Assembly (NCBI GenBank): GCA_011322755.1
Contig: DRLZ01000423.1
Coordinates: forward strand, 1-7,018
Reading direction: 5' to 3'
Source of the DNA: Crenotrichaceae bacterium
GTDB taxonomy: Bacteria; Pseudomonadota; Gammaproteobacteria; Methylococcales; DRLZ01
Length of the DNA: 7,018 nt
Positions 1-6,210 of this stretch are shown piece by piece. The notes below the pieces were generated by a model. It saw only the letters and a list, made by a program, of their open reading frames with translations. It searched no databases and was not told where the DNA came from. The stretch's first letter is position 1. Every line of letters starts with the position of its first letter. Both the position numbers and the translations under genes were made by a program.

Positions 1-46
1 TCATGGTTCACCTGCTGGGTGAGTGGGTTTCAGTAACCATTTTACC

Positions 47-239
47 AAAATAGCTTATATTAATCAGTATATTATACGTTTTTTAGCAGATGGTTTCTCT
101 TTGATGTCACGGATTCACGTAATGCGTTTACCGTTTTGAGTTTGATTTCAGCAGTTAACCTATATCTGTCTCAAAATATTTGAGGTATTGTGGTTTTTGT
201 ATCGTAATACCTCTTTCTTGGAAAAATAGCTTAGATTAA
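47..239 (+). repeat. 17-base direct repeat, copies 176 bases apart
   Basis: The motif aaaatagcttatattaa at 47-63 recurs at 223-239 with one change (t58 becomes g234). The second copy ends eight bases before the ATG of the 215-residue gene. It may be a duplicated control sequence, a remnant of a tandem duplication, or chance in an AT-rich region. Confidence 0.3.
182..213 (+). promoter_or_regulatory. Hairpin in the leader of the 215-aa gene
   Basis: gaggtatt at 182-189 is perfectly complementary to aatacctc at 206-213, giving an 8-bp stem with a 16-base loop. It is followed by a short T/C-rich tract (tttctt) rather than a clean T-run, so it could be a weak terminator of an upstream transcript or a leader structure for the gene at 247. 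AT-rich sequence makes chance pairing possible. Confidence 0.25.
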
Positions 240-246
240 AAAAAAA

Positions 247-894
247 ATGATTAGATGGCATCAGTTTAAGCGGTATCAATGGTTTGTGTTTGTTTTGTTA
301 TTATTTCTGTTTGTGAGTGCTTTTAAGCCGCAACCATCATTTGTTGGAAAAACATGGGTTGTATCTTCCTATAGGCTGGCGGATGGCACAGAATACCCCC
401 CAAAGGTTGATAGTCATAAATTGGATTTAAAGTCAGACGATTATCTAACATTTTATAGTCTTTTTAATTTAGTCGAAATTCACACATCCTGTCGGCGTGG
501 TTTTTTAAAATTTAAAATTCGGGACAATAGACTAAGAATAGATGACTCAATTCACTCTGGAGATCAACTTATGGAAAGGTGTGCTGAATTTCCGACCCTT
601 TCCAGAAAAGACTATCGGTCATTAGACTTACTACGTTCAAGCATCTATTCAGTAAAAAATGGAAAGTTAATTTTAACATTAACCAGCTATTACAAGGAAA
701 ACCAGGGCGATCAGTTGATTTTTTCAGAGATAAAGACGTATTCCCGGCGATGGTTTCCTTATCTGATAGGGCAGCAAATTTTAGCACTCCTGAATTTAAT
801 CGGGTTTTTTCCAGCTTTACTTGGCTTGTTTGTTTTAATCATTATGCTGATATGGCGAAAGAACACAAAATTGCAACAGGAAATCAAACCCTGA
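247..894 (+). CDS. Membrane-anchored hypothetical protein, possible META/HslJ-like domain
   Basis: The 215-residue product is not a family I can name firmly. It has a hydrophobic N-terminal segment (about residues 11-27, after a basic stretch that reads as an uncleaved signal anchor), a soluble middle (about 30-168), and a second membrane segment (about 172-202) followed by a basic tail (WRKNTKLQ). With two helices both ends would be cytoplasmic and the middle periplasmic. The middle resembles META/HslJ-type domains: a GKTWVV start near residue 34, a tyrosine/DG-containing strand, a LTFY strand near 67, Cys82 in the region where that family has a Gly-Cys-Asn turn, Cys112, and an end of the type YSVKNGKLILT (134-144). 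Cys82 and Cys112 could form a disulfide; this is inference. The ATG at 247 follows a run of A and has no good Shine-Dalgarno, but no better start gives the N-terminal anchor. Codon use is AT-rich. No neighbour suggests a role. Confidence 0.7.
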   Translation: MIRWHQFKRYQWFVFVLLLFLFVSAFKPQPSFVGKTWVVSSYRLADGTEYPPKVDSHKLDLKSDDYLTFYSLFNLVEIHTSCRRGFLKFKIRDNRLRIDDSIHSGDQLMERCAEFPTLSRKDYRSLDLLRSSIYSVKNGKLILTLTSYYKENQGDQLIFSEIKTYSRRWFPYLIGQQILALLNLIGFFPALLGLFVLIIMLIWRKNTKLQQEIKP

Positions 895-950
895 AAAAAG
901 GCGTCACCATTTAGCTTAACCCTGTCAATAGACAAAGGAACACTACCAAC

Positions 951-971
951 CACAAAAGCATTTTTTTTGTG
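951..971 (+). terminator. Weak terminator-like hairpin after the 215-aa gene
   Basis: cacaaaa at 951-957 can pair with ttttgtg at 965-971 around a T-rich loop, about 57 bases past the stop codon. The stem is almost all A:T and no T-run follows it, so this is at best a weak or bidirectional terminator. Confidence 0.15.
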
Positions 972-1000
972 ATTATCCGATTGAAATTATATGACAAAAA

Positions 1001-1074
1001 ATCAAGGAGTCAGCCAACTTGATCTTTGTTTTAATCGCCTATTACTGTCAAATCAAGGTGGCTGACCCCTTGGT
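1001..1074. repeat. REPIN: inverted pair of REP-like repeats
   Basis: Two 23-base units face each other: 1001-1023 and 1052-1074, separated by 28 bases. The first and the reverse complement of the second agree at 20 of 23 positions. Each unit has a shared core (gtcagcc or its complement ggctgac) inside atcaag/cttgat-like ends; in the left unit these ends are exactly complementary (1001-1006 with 1018-1023). Paired head-to-head REPs of this size are what are called REPINs (or BIME-like units), moved in trans by RAYT transposases. The same repeat flanks the decayed RAYT gene at 1454-2163, so this is probably a non-autonomous copy. As RNA the whole unit would fold into one long hairpin and might end transcripts. 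Confidence 0.75.
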
Positions 1075-1211
1075 CTTTATACTTTAGCCTAATTATTAGG
1101 AGCAATAAATACAGTTGTAAATACTGGAAAGGTAGCTGGCTGTATAGGAATAATTGCTGAATAATATTTTATTAATGATGTTTATTGGTGACTTTTATAG
1201 TGTAGAAGAAT

Positions 1212-1382
1212 GTGTTTGAAAAAAATAATTTATTAAGCTATATTGGCTCTGCATTTATATTATTAACGATATATGTGGCTGTAACATATAAGCCAGAGCA
1301 AGAGTTATGTTGGTGGGGAGCGGTACTTGGAACGTGTTTAATTGGCCTTATTTTTAAAGCTTTCAGTGGTGATTTAAAATAA
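1212..1382 (+). CDS. Possible small two-helix membrane protein (56 aa)
   Basis: A 56-codon frame opens with GTG at 1212 and ends with TAA at 1380-1382. It is bounded upstream by an in-frame TAG at 1203-1205, so GTG is the only usual start. The product is not recognised. It has a short polar N-terminus (FEKNN), a hydrophobic segment (about residues 8-26, with SAFILLTIYVAV), a charged turn (KPEQE) and a second hydrophobic segment (about 33-51, with WWGAVLGTCLIGLIF), then a short SGDLK tail. The clean hydrophobic-polar-hydrophobic layout favours a real membrane protein over chance. Against it are the GTG start, a weak ribosome site (agaag, very close to the start), and its small size between two mobile repeats. 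It could be a toxin-like or regulatory small membrane protein, or a remnant; I cannot tell. Confidence 0.4.
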   Translation: MFEKNNLLSYIGSAFILLTIYVAVTYKPEQELCWWGAVLGTCLIGLIFKAFSGDLK

Positions 1383-1400
1383 CACGGGAATCAAGAAGGA

Positions 1401-1423
1401 ATCAAGGGGTCAGCCAGCTTGAT
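1401..1423 (+). repeat. REP-like repeat, left flank of RAYT gene
   Basis: The unit starts atcaaggggtcagcc and ends cttgat. It differs from the copy at 1001-1023 at two of 23 positions and from the reverse complement of the copy at 2150-2172 at two. Its ends (atcaag, cttgat) are exactly complementary, so a single unit can form a 6-bp stem. It ends 30 bases before the transposase ATG. Confidence 0.75.
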
Positions 1424-1453
1424 TGTTACGCACAGTTACACTACATTTCAGGC

Positions 1454-2163
1454 ATGGCCAGATTATAAAGAATCGTTATTCCCTACCAGCCTTTGCATAT
1501 CATGCATCGTGGCAATAATCGACAAGCGATTTTTGAATCTGAGGAGGATATGGTAATAATCAAGGACGATATCAAACTATCCTTGTTAAAGTCAGGTTGT
1601 TATTTGCTTGCTTATGTCGTTATGACAAATCATTTGTATTTGCTCATTACACCGCAGAGCAAAACCCAGCTAGCTGCGTTTATGCAATCTGTAGCCAATC
1701 GGTATGCGCGATATTTTTCATGCGCAGCATCAAAGAACAGGCACCATATGGGAAGGGCGATTTAAGTCATGTTTGGTCGATAGCGATCATTACCTTTTTG
1801 CACTCTATCAGTATATTGAAATGAATCCTGTTAAGGCTGGTATGGTTGAGGATGTTGCTGAGTACCGATGGTCAAGCTATCGGCATAATGCGTTATGCCA
1901 AGTCGGCCCTTAATTTCTGAGCACGAACGTTATCAGGCATTAGGTATAAGTCCTGCACAGTGTTCAGAAGGCTATTTGAGAATGTTTGAACAACGCAATA
2001 CACCAGCCCAGGATGTTCAGATTACGCAGGCAACACTGCGTGGTGAGGTATATGGTAGTGAAACTTCCATCATAAAATAAGTGCCTTGATTACAAGGACA
2101 ACCAGGTTGACATCGCATGGAGGTGATAGAAAAAGTGAAATCTCCCACGATCAAGTTGGCTGA
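1454..2163 (+). pseudogene. REP-associated tyrosine transposase (RAYT), decayed
   Basis: This is a Y1 (IS200-like HUH) transposase-related protein of the RAYT group, which nicks and moves REP hairpins. The frames in order read MARL-stop-RIVIPYQPLHIMHRGNNRQAIF, then YVVMTNHLYLL, VANRYARYF, GTIWEGRFKSCLVDSDHY, YIEMNPVKAGMV, EYRWSSYRHNA, ISEHERYQALG and a tail with THE HGGDRKSE motif typical of one RAYT branch. Damage seen: TAA at codon 5 (1466-1468), explicable as a lysine AAA changed to TAA; one extra T in the run at 1714-1718; one base lost in the C-run at 1907-1909; one base lost at about 2063-2064, after GSE. Joining these frames restores a family-like protein ending at TGA 2161-2163, inside the right-hand repeat. 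In addition the HUH motif reads H-L-Y (1631-1639), where the family has H-x-H, so the nuclease site is lost as well. Several separate lesions favour real decay over sequencing error, though the homopolymer changes alone could be errors. Confidence 0.85.
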
Positions 2164-2172
2164 CCCTTTGAT
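2150..2172 (-). repeat. REP-like repeat, right flank of RAYT gene
   Basis: The unit reads atcaagttggctgaccc then tttgat on the plus strand, the inverted form of the left-flank copy (21 of 23 positions). It contains the TGA (2161-2163) that ends the restored transposase frame, so the last codons of that frame are made of repeat sequence. It ends 33 bases before the stop codon of the convergent porin gene and, as a hairpin, could also act at the 3' end of that transcript. Confidence 0.75.
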
Positions 2173-2204
2173 GTCCCTTGATGTTTCGTAACTTGAGCAG
2201 ACAG

Positions 2205-3584
2205 TTAAAACGTCAATGCAGCTTGTAGATAACCATATGTCGCATTTCCTTTATTGGCCTCTTTTAGTAAGCTGCCACTAAATAAATGGACAAAGCCGGT
2301 TTCCAGGCGGAGATTGCCAGGCAGAATGTCCCAACGCAATCTGCTTTCAATCTGGGTGCCGATATATGGACTTCTTCCATTAATGCCGGATGTTGTCCAG
2401 GCATCGTTTGTTGAGGCTCTCCAGAATCCACGTAATGAAAACATGGTTGACACATGATGGTATGGTTTTAGCAGCAAGCGCAACCCGGGTGAATTGATAT
2501 TAGAACGTGCAACTGCGCCATAGCTACTGGTTGGACCAAAGTCAAAGCGGCGCGCTCCGTATAAAGTATCAAAACGATTATTGTTATTATCATGTGGATT
2601 ATGGTCTCCACTGGCGTAATCATACTGAATCATCAAGCGTGGCGACCAGGGCGCAGCAAAGCTGTAACCGAGTTCTGCATGATGAAAATAGGCAGTCTGT
2701 TGCAGTGTATCAATGCTAGCTGTCGAGCGACGTGAACGCCCTGTTTGAAAAACTGTTTCCAGTTGATAGTCAAAAGCACTTGAATGTGGCTTTCTCCAGA
2801 TACGGCTACCAAAGGTATAGAGTTCACGATTCCTGGTATTTGCGTCTGCGGTATGGTCTTCATCCAGGGTCAGTAAGTAAAACTCAATCCGGTCTTGCTT
2901 GCTGAGCAATGCTTGTTGGTAGTATAAACCCCAAAAACGGGTGTCAGGATGTTCGACATCAAGGCGTGCGCGATTATTGCGGATGTTACCCTGGACGCGA
3001 CGCCGGATAGGTAAAGTATAGAAAAAACGCAACTGTTGGTCTCGGTATTGCCAGCGAACATCGATTCCTGTAAAGGCATTAATGGTATTACGATAGCGAT
3101 TACGTGCAACCAACCGTCTGCTACCGACGTTCATGGTGATTCGCCCTGCGCGAACCAGTGTCTGACTTCCATTCAACAGCAGATCGCTTAATGGAATTTC
3201 AACATAGGCTTGTAGCAATTCAAGAGGATTGGCAATGCTGGTGGTTAAACCTTTGCTGCCACTTGCTGAGCCCGAATCAGCAAGGGCGATTCTGGAATCC
3301 ATTAGCTCAGCGCCAAAGCGTATACTCTGCAAATGAATTCGCGCATGGACTCGTGTCCGAAACACCAATGCCTGGTCGCCGCCATTCGCGGTCATGCCAT
3401 TGATTTGTGCGCGATATTGACCATCCAGTACCTCGTATCGACTGCGATGTTCAAGCTGAATATTCAACCAGCCGGGGAAGCCAGGTTGTTGGGATAAACG
3501 CCAGGGTGTTTTGTCTGCTAATGAATTCGCACTAATTGTAACAAGTACAACTAATAGAGTGTATTTAATGGTATTGGTGTCCAA
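2205..3584 (-). CDS. Alginate-export family outer-membrane porin
   Basis: The product is a beta-barrel outer-membrane protein of the alginate-export family (related to AlgE), expected to let anionic or other small solutes cross the outer membrane; its real substrate is unknown. Evidence: signal peptide ending in NSLA before DKTPW; alternating hydrophobic/polar strands throughout; an arginine-rich barrel face (such as IRRRVQGNIRNNR); the family block with YDYASGDHNPHDNNNNRFDT followed by LYGARRFDFGPT; and a C-terminal phenylalanine (AALTF) as needed for Bam-dependent insertion. The start is uncertain because there is no ATG. The frame is open from TTG 3608 (467 aa), but TTG at 3584 (459 aa) gives a neat signal peptide of about 23 residues and leaves a leader after the candidate promoter, so I prefer it. 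Length fits the family. No alginate synthesis genes are nearby, so a role in alginate export is not implied. Transcribed divergently from the transporter. Confidence 0.85.
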   Translation of the reverse strand: MDTNTIKYTLLVVLVTISANSLADKTPWRLSQQPGFPGWLNIQLEHRSRYEVLDGQYRAQINGMTANGGDQALVFRTRVHARIHLQSIRFGAELMDSRIALADSGSASGSKGLTTSIANPLELLQAYVEIPLSDLLLNGSQTLVRAGRITMNVGSRRLVARNRYRNTINAFTGIDVRWQYRDQQLRFFYTLPIRRRVQGNIRNNRARLDVEHPDTRFWGLYYQQALLSKQDRIEFYLLTLDEDHTADANTRNRELYTFGSRIWRKPHSSAFDYQLETVFQTGRSRRSTASIDTLQQTAYFHHAELGYSFAAPWSPRLMIQYDYASGDHNPHDNNNNRFDTLYGARRFDFGPTSSYGAVARSNINSPGLRLLLKPYHHVSTMFSLRGFWRASTNDAWTTSGINGRSPYIGTQIESRLRWDILPGNLRLETGFVHLFSGSLLKEANKGNATYGYLQAALTF

Positions 3585-3617
3585 TTCCGTATTCTTGTTT
3601 TTGTACAAAGAGACCGA

Positions 3618-3626
3618 ATAATAGCA
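3618..3626 (-). promoter_or_regulatory. Candidate extended -10 promoter for the porin
   Basis: The minus strand reads TGCTATTAT here, an extended -10 (TGn plus TATTAT). A possible -35, TTGTGA, lies about 20 bases upstream, too far for a good match, so activity would depend on the TGn. Transcription would begin close to 3608, making the TTG at 3608 almost leaderless and favouring the TTG at 3584. Confidence 0.3.
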
Positions 3627-3687
3627 AAATCTTCATGTCTAAGTCACAATGAGATAAAAGTATCAGTACAATGATGCTAAATAATAA
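3627..3687. other. Divergent intergenic spacer
   Basis: AT-rich spacer between the porin promoter and the plus-strand block. It should hold the promoter for the transporter transcript, but no plus-strand -35/-10 pair with good spacing stands out and I see no clear operator palindrome. Confidence 0.3.
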
Positions 3688-3723
3688 TTTTGTTGGATCA
3701 TATCAGGTCGCTTCAGCCAATAT

Positions 3724-3921
3724 TTGCTAATTGTTTCATCAGTATTGCAGCCTGAGCCTGTGTTTTTGCAGGACATTACCGATGTCAATAGACCGCAAAT
3801 GCTTTTGGAACAATTAACTTGCTATAAGGTAAACGCTTATTTTACTGATTTCTTGCATGTCACAAAGATGGATAGACAAGCGCGTAACTGGGTTGGGATA
3901 ATGATGGGGGTAGAAGAGTGA
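3724..3921 (+). CDS. Possible short ORF coupled to the SulP-carbonic anhydrase gene
   Basis: A frame open from 3688 ends at TGA 3919-3921, whose last base is the A of the downstream ATG. Possible starts are TTG at 3724 (65 aa) or ATG at 3799 (40 aa); neither has a good ribosome site. The product is soluble, with no signal peptide or membrane segment, ending in DRQARNWVGIMMGVEE, and I recognise no family. Codons look ordinary for the region rather than random, and the TGATG junction would allow translational coupling. It could be a small regulatory partner of the transporter, a leader peptide, the tail of a degraded gene, or a chance frame. The lack of a good start argues for caution. Confidence 0.35.
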   Translation: MLIVSSVLQPEPVFLQDITDVNRPQMLLEQLTCYKVNAYFTDFLHVTKMDRQARNWVGIMMGVEE

Positions 3922-6137
3922 TGCAGATTACTAAGCACTTAAGCCGCGAACAAAAATACCCTGGTGTCTTTTCCAATCTGAAAGATGATTTTAGCGCTGG
4001 TTTTGTGGTTTTTCTGGTTGCTTTACCGCTGTGTCTGGGGATTGCTTTAGCATCTGGCGCGCCACTTTATTCTGGTCTGATTGCGGGAATTGTCGGTGGT
4101 TTGGTTGTTACGCTCATCAGTGATTCTCAACTTGGTGTCAGCGGACCCGCAGCTGGTCTTACTGTGCTCGTTTTTTCTTTTATTCAAGAACTTGGTTTTG
4201 AAGTATTTTTACTGGTTTTGGTTGTTGCCGGGCTGTTTCAGATTGCTCTGGGGTTATTGAACGCGGGGATTATCGGATATTATTTTCCCACCTCGGTGAT
4301 TACAGGAATGTTGAGCGGGATTGGGATTATTCTTATTCTCAAGCAGATTCCACATGCATTTGGCTATGATATGGATTATGAGGGTGATCAAGCGTTTCAT
4401 CAACACGATGACTTCAGCACAATCACTGAGTTAGCACATATGCTCAATGCGCTTGAGCCTGGTGCGGTATTGATTTCCAGCATTTGTCTGATGATCCTGC
4501 TGATCTGGGAACGACCACGGATAAAGCAGCACACTGTATTTGGTAAAATCAATGGCTCGATGATGGCGGTTGTTGCAGGGGTTGCGCTAAACCTGGTTTT
4601 TCAATCGGTTTATCCGCAGCTGGCGCTCAGTGGTGATCATTTAGTCCAGATTCCGATTGCTGAAAGCTTTACTGACTTTATAGATCAATTTTCATTTCCG
4701 GCGTTTTCTCAAATCGATAATCCAGCCATCTATATTGCAGCAGCGACAATCGGAATTGTTGCCAGTCTGGAAACGCTGCTTTGCGTAGAAGCAACTGACA
4801 AACTAGATCCCTATCGACGTGTGACTCCAACCAACCGGGAACTTGTTGCGCAAGGTGTTGCGAATACAGTTTCAGGCATGATTGGTGGCTTGCCTGTTAC
4901 CCAGGTCATTGTGCGCAGCTCGGCAAATATTCAAGCAGGCGGAAGAACCAAAGCATCTGCTTTTATTCATGGCTTGCTGTTATTGATTGCAGTGATGTTG
5001 ATTCCGGGATTACTCAACCTCATTCCATTATCCAGCCTTGCTGCTGTGTTACTGGTTGTTGGGTACAAGCTTGCCAGGCCAGAAGTATTCAAACGGATGT
5101 TTCAGGTTGGTCTGTATCACTTTATTCCTTTTCTGGTCACGATTGTGGGATTGGTTTTTACAGATTTGTTGACAGGAATTGCAATTGGCTTTGCAACAGC
5201 ACTGTTTTCGATTCTTCTGGAAAATTATAAAACAACGTTTTATATGCGGGAAGCGATTGAAGGGGAAAAGACTTTTTTAAGATTGTCTGAAAATGTTACT
5301 TTTCTTAACAAAGCCAATATCATGAAAATACTGGATTCACTCCCGAATCATTCAGAAGTAACAATCGATGCAACGCGTACACGTTATATTGACTATGATG
5401 TTTACGAAATTATCAACAGTTTTAGAGCGGAAGCTGAGTTGAAAAATATCAAGCTCACCACAGTGAATCTGGAAAACTACGGAATTATTGAGCCGATGCA
5501 GTCAATTCTGGCATATACCAGGGAAACCCGCGATTCACTGACACCTGAAAAAGCGTTGTCAATCTTGAAAAAAGGTAATCAACGCTTTGTGAATAATCTT
5601 AAATCCAACCGCAATTTGTTACAGCAAGCCAATGAAACACGAACAGGCCAGTTTCCCATTGCAATTATTTTGAGCTGCATTGATTCACGCACATCGGTTG
5701 AGCTGATTTTTGATCTTGGGCTGGGTGATGTGTTCAGTGCCAGAATCGCTGGTAATATCGTTGATGATAATATTCTTGGTAGTATGGAATTCGCGTGTAA
5801 GCTGGCTGGATCCAAATTGGTTGTTGTTCTCGGGCATAGCCATTGTGGCGCTGTTAAGGGTGCTTGTGACAATGTTAAACTCGATCATCTGAGTGGTTTA
5901 CTGCAATGCATCAAGCCAGCTGTCGATGAAATTCGCCAGCAACAACAGAGCCATGCAACGACAAATGATGATGTCTTTGTGCAAAAAGTTGCAGAATATA
6001 ATGTGACCCGGATGGTACAAAAAATACGTTCTCAAAGCGCTGTACTTGCAGAGATGGAGAACAAAGGAGAAATCCGGATTTGTGGAGGAATGCATGATAT
6101 TGAAACTGGTCAGGTCTGGTTTTATGATCAAGACTGA
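3921..6137 (+). CDS. SulP bicarbonate transporter fused to beta-carbonic anhydrase
   Basis: The 738-residue protein joins an inner-membrane SulP anion transporter to a cytoplasmic beta-class carbonic anhydrase, a known fusion thought to import bicarbonate and interconvert it with CO2. Domains: SulP membrane region about 22-435, starting DDFSAGFVVFLVALPLCLGI and including CVEATDKLDPYRR (288-300) and GGLPVTQVIVRSSANIQAGG (322-341); a STAS-like domain about 440-530; and a carbonic anhydrase about 540-738. The zinc site is complete: Cys586, Asp588 and Arg590 in CIDSR, then His639 and Cys642 in GHSHCG; the C-terminus GGMHDIETGQVWFY is family-typical. All catalytic residues expected are present, so the enzyme is probably active. 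I chose ATG 3921; GTG 3918 in frame is possible. A ggggg run at 3906-3910 and gaagag at 3913-3918 could serve as ribosome sites. The ATG overlaps by one base the stop of the short upstream frame. Sulfate rather than bicarbonate cannot be excluded as substrate. Confidence 0.93.
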   Translation: MQITKHLSREQKYPGVFSNLKDDFSAGFVVFLVALPLCLGIALASGAPLYSGLIAGIVGGLVVTLISDSQLGVSGPAAGLTVLVFSFIQELGFEVFLLVLVVAGLFQIALGLLNAGIIGYYFPTSVITGMLSGIGIILILKQIPHAFGYDMDYEGDQAFHQHDDFSTITELAHMLNALEPGAVLISSICLMILLIWERPRIKQHTVFGKINGSMMAVVAGVALNLVFQSVYPQLALSGDHLVQIPIAESFTDFIDQFSFPAFSQIDNPAIYIAAATIGIVASLETLLCVEATDKLDPYRRVTPTNRELVAQGVANTVSGMIGGLPVTQVIVRSSANIQAGGRTKASAFIHGLLLLIAVMLIPGLLNLIPLSSLAAVLLVVGYKLARPEVFKRMFQVGLYHFIPFLVTIVGLVFTDLLTGIAIGFATALFSILLENYKTTFYMREAIEGEKTFLRLSENVTFLNKANIMKILDSLPNHSEVTIDATRTRYIDYDVYEIINSFRAEAELKNIKLTTVNLENYGIIEPMQSILAYTRETRDSLTPEKALSILKKGNQRFVNNLKSNRNLLQQANETRTGQFPIAIILSCIDSRTSVELIFDLGLGDVFSARIAGNIVDDNILGSMEFACKLAGSKLVVVLGHSHCGAVKGACDNVKLDHLSGLLQCIKPAVDEIRQQQQSHATTNDDVFVQKVAEYNVTRMVQKIRSQSAVLAEMENKGEIRICGGMHDIETGQVWFYDQD

Positions 6138-6199
6138 TTTGTGTGCCGATATTCTACAGCGTTCAATGTCATGGATAGAATCAGATGGAAAGTGGAAGT

Positions 6200-6203
6200 G
6201 GAG
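6200..6203 (+). promoter_or_regulatory. Ribosome binding site fixing the methyltransferase start
   Basis: ggag ends seven bases before the ATG at 6211. An in-frame ATG at 6166 would add 15 residues rich in Trp/Lys and would spoil the signal peptide, so this site supports 6211. Confidence 0.6.
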
Positions 6204-6210
6204 TAAAACA

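Larger units (their letters stand above)
1..246. other. Left intergenic region, no convincing gene
   Basis: No credible coding region is seen. Plus-strand frame 1 is open only to a TAA at 34-36, which could be the last 11 codons of a gene lying to the left, but nothing recognisable is left to judge. The stretch is AT-rich. It holds an 8-bp inverted repeat (182-189 with 206-213) and a 17-base direct repeat (47-63 and 223-239, one mismatch), both listed separately. It probably carries the promoter of the gene starting at 247, but I could not pick a convincing -35/-10 pair. Confidence 0.5.
1390..2182. mobile_element. RAYT-type element bounded by inverted REP-like repeats
   Basis: The decayed transposase gene lies between two inverted 23-base repeats, 1401-1423 and 2150-2172, which agree at 21 of 23 positions. 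Each is preceded on the outside by an extra half-unit: atcaag at 1390-1395 on the left and cttgat at 2177-2182 on the right. The symmetric outer half-units set my boundaries. RAYTs are usually single-copy, non-jumping domesticated transposases flanked by REPs, so this may be a REP-bounded gene rather than a true insertion sequence. I see no target duplication. Confidence 0.7.

Noticed and set aside
8..22. Small tcacc/ggtga hairpin at the left edge
   Set aside because: Five-base stem with no T-run and no gene end beside it that can be confirmed; too likely by chance.
569..953. Minus-strand frames across the 215-aa gene
   Set aside because: Out-of-frame shadows without domains, ribosome sites or independent context.
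1597..1824. Third plus-strand frame through the RAYT gene
   Set aside because: Its translation matches no RAYT segment; the family blocks fall in the other two frames, so it is a shadow.
1454..2163. Programmed frameshifting to express the RAYT
   Set aside because: Three shifts plus a nonsense codon and a lost HUH histidine fit decay; only one shift lies in a long T-run and no stimulatory structure is evident.
1001..2182. CRISPR-like array from the repeated 23-base units
   Set aside because: Only four units, in alternating orientation, with unequal spacing and a transposase between two of them; this is the REP/RAYT pattern.
2254..3403. Plus-strand frames opposite the porin
   Set aside because: The minus strand encodes a full-length recognisable barrel; the opposing frames are short and without sensible products.
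5579..6131. Minus-strand frames within the carbonic anhydrase domain
   Set aside because: Shadows of a strongly conserved coding region.
6138..6210. Terminator between the fusion gene and the methyltransferase-like gene
   Set aside because: No stem followed by a T-run was found in the 73-base gap.
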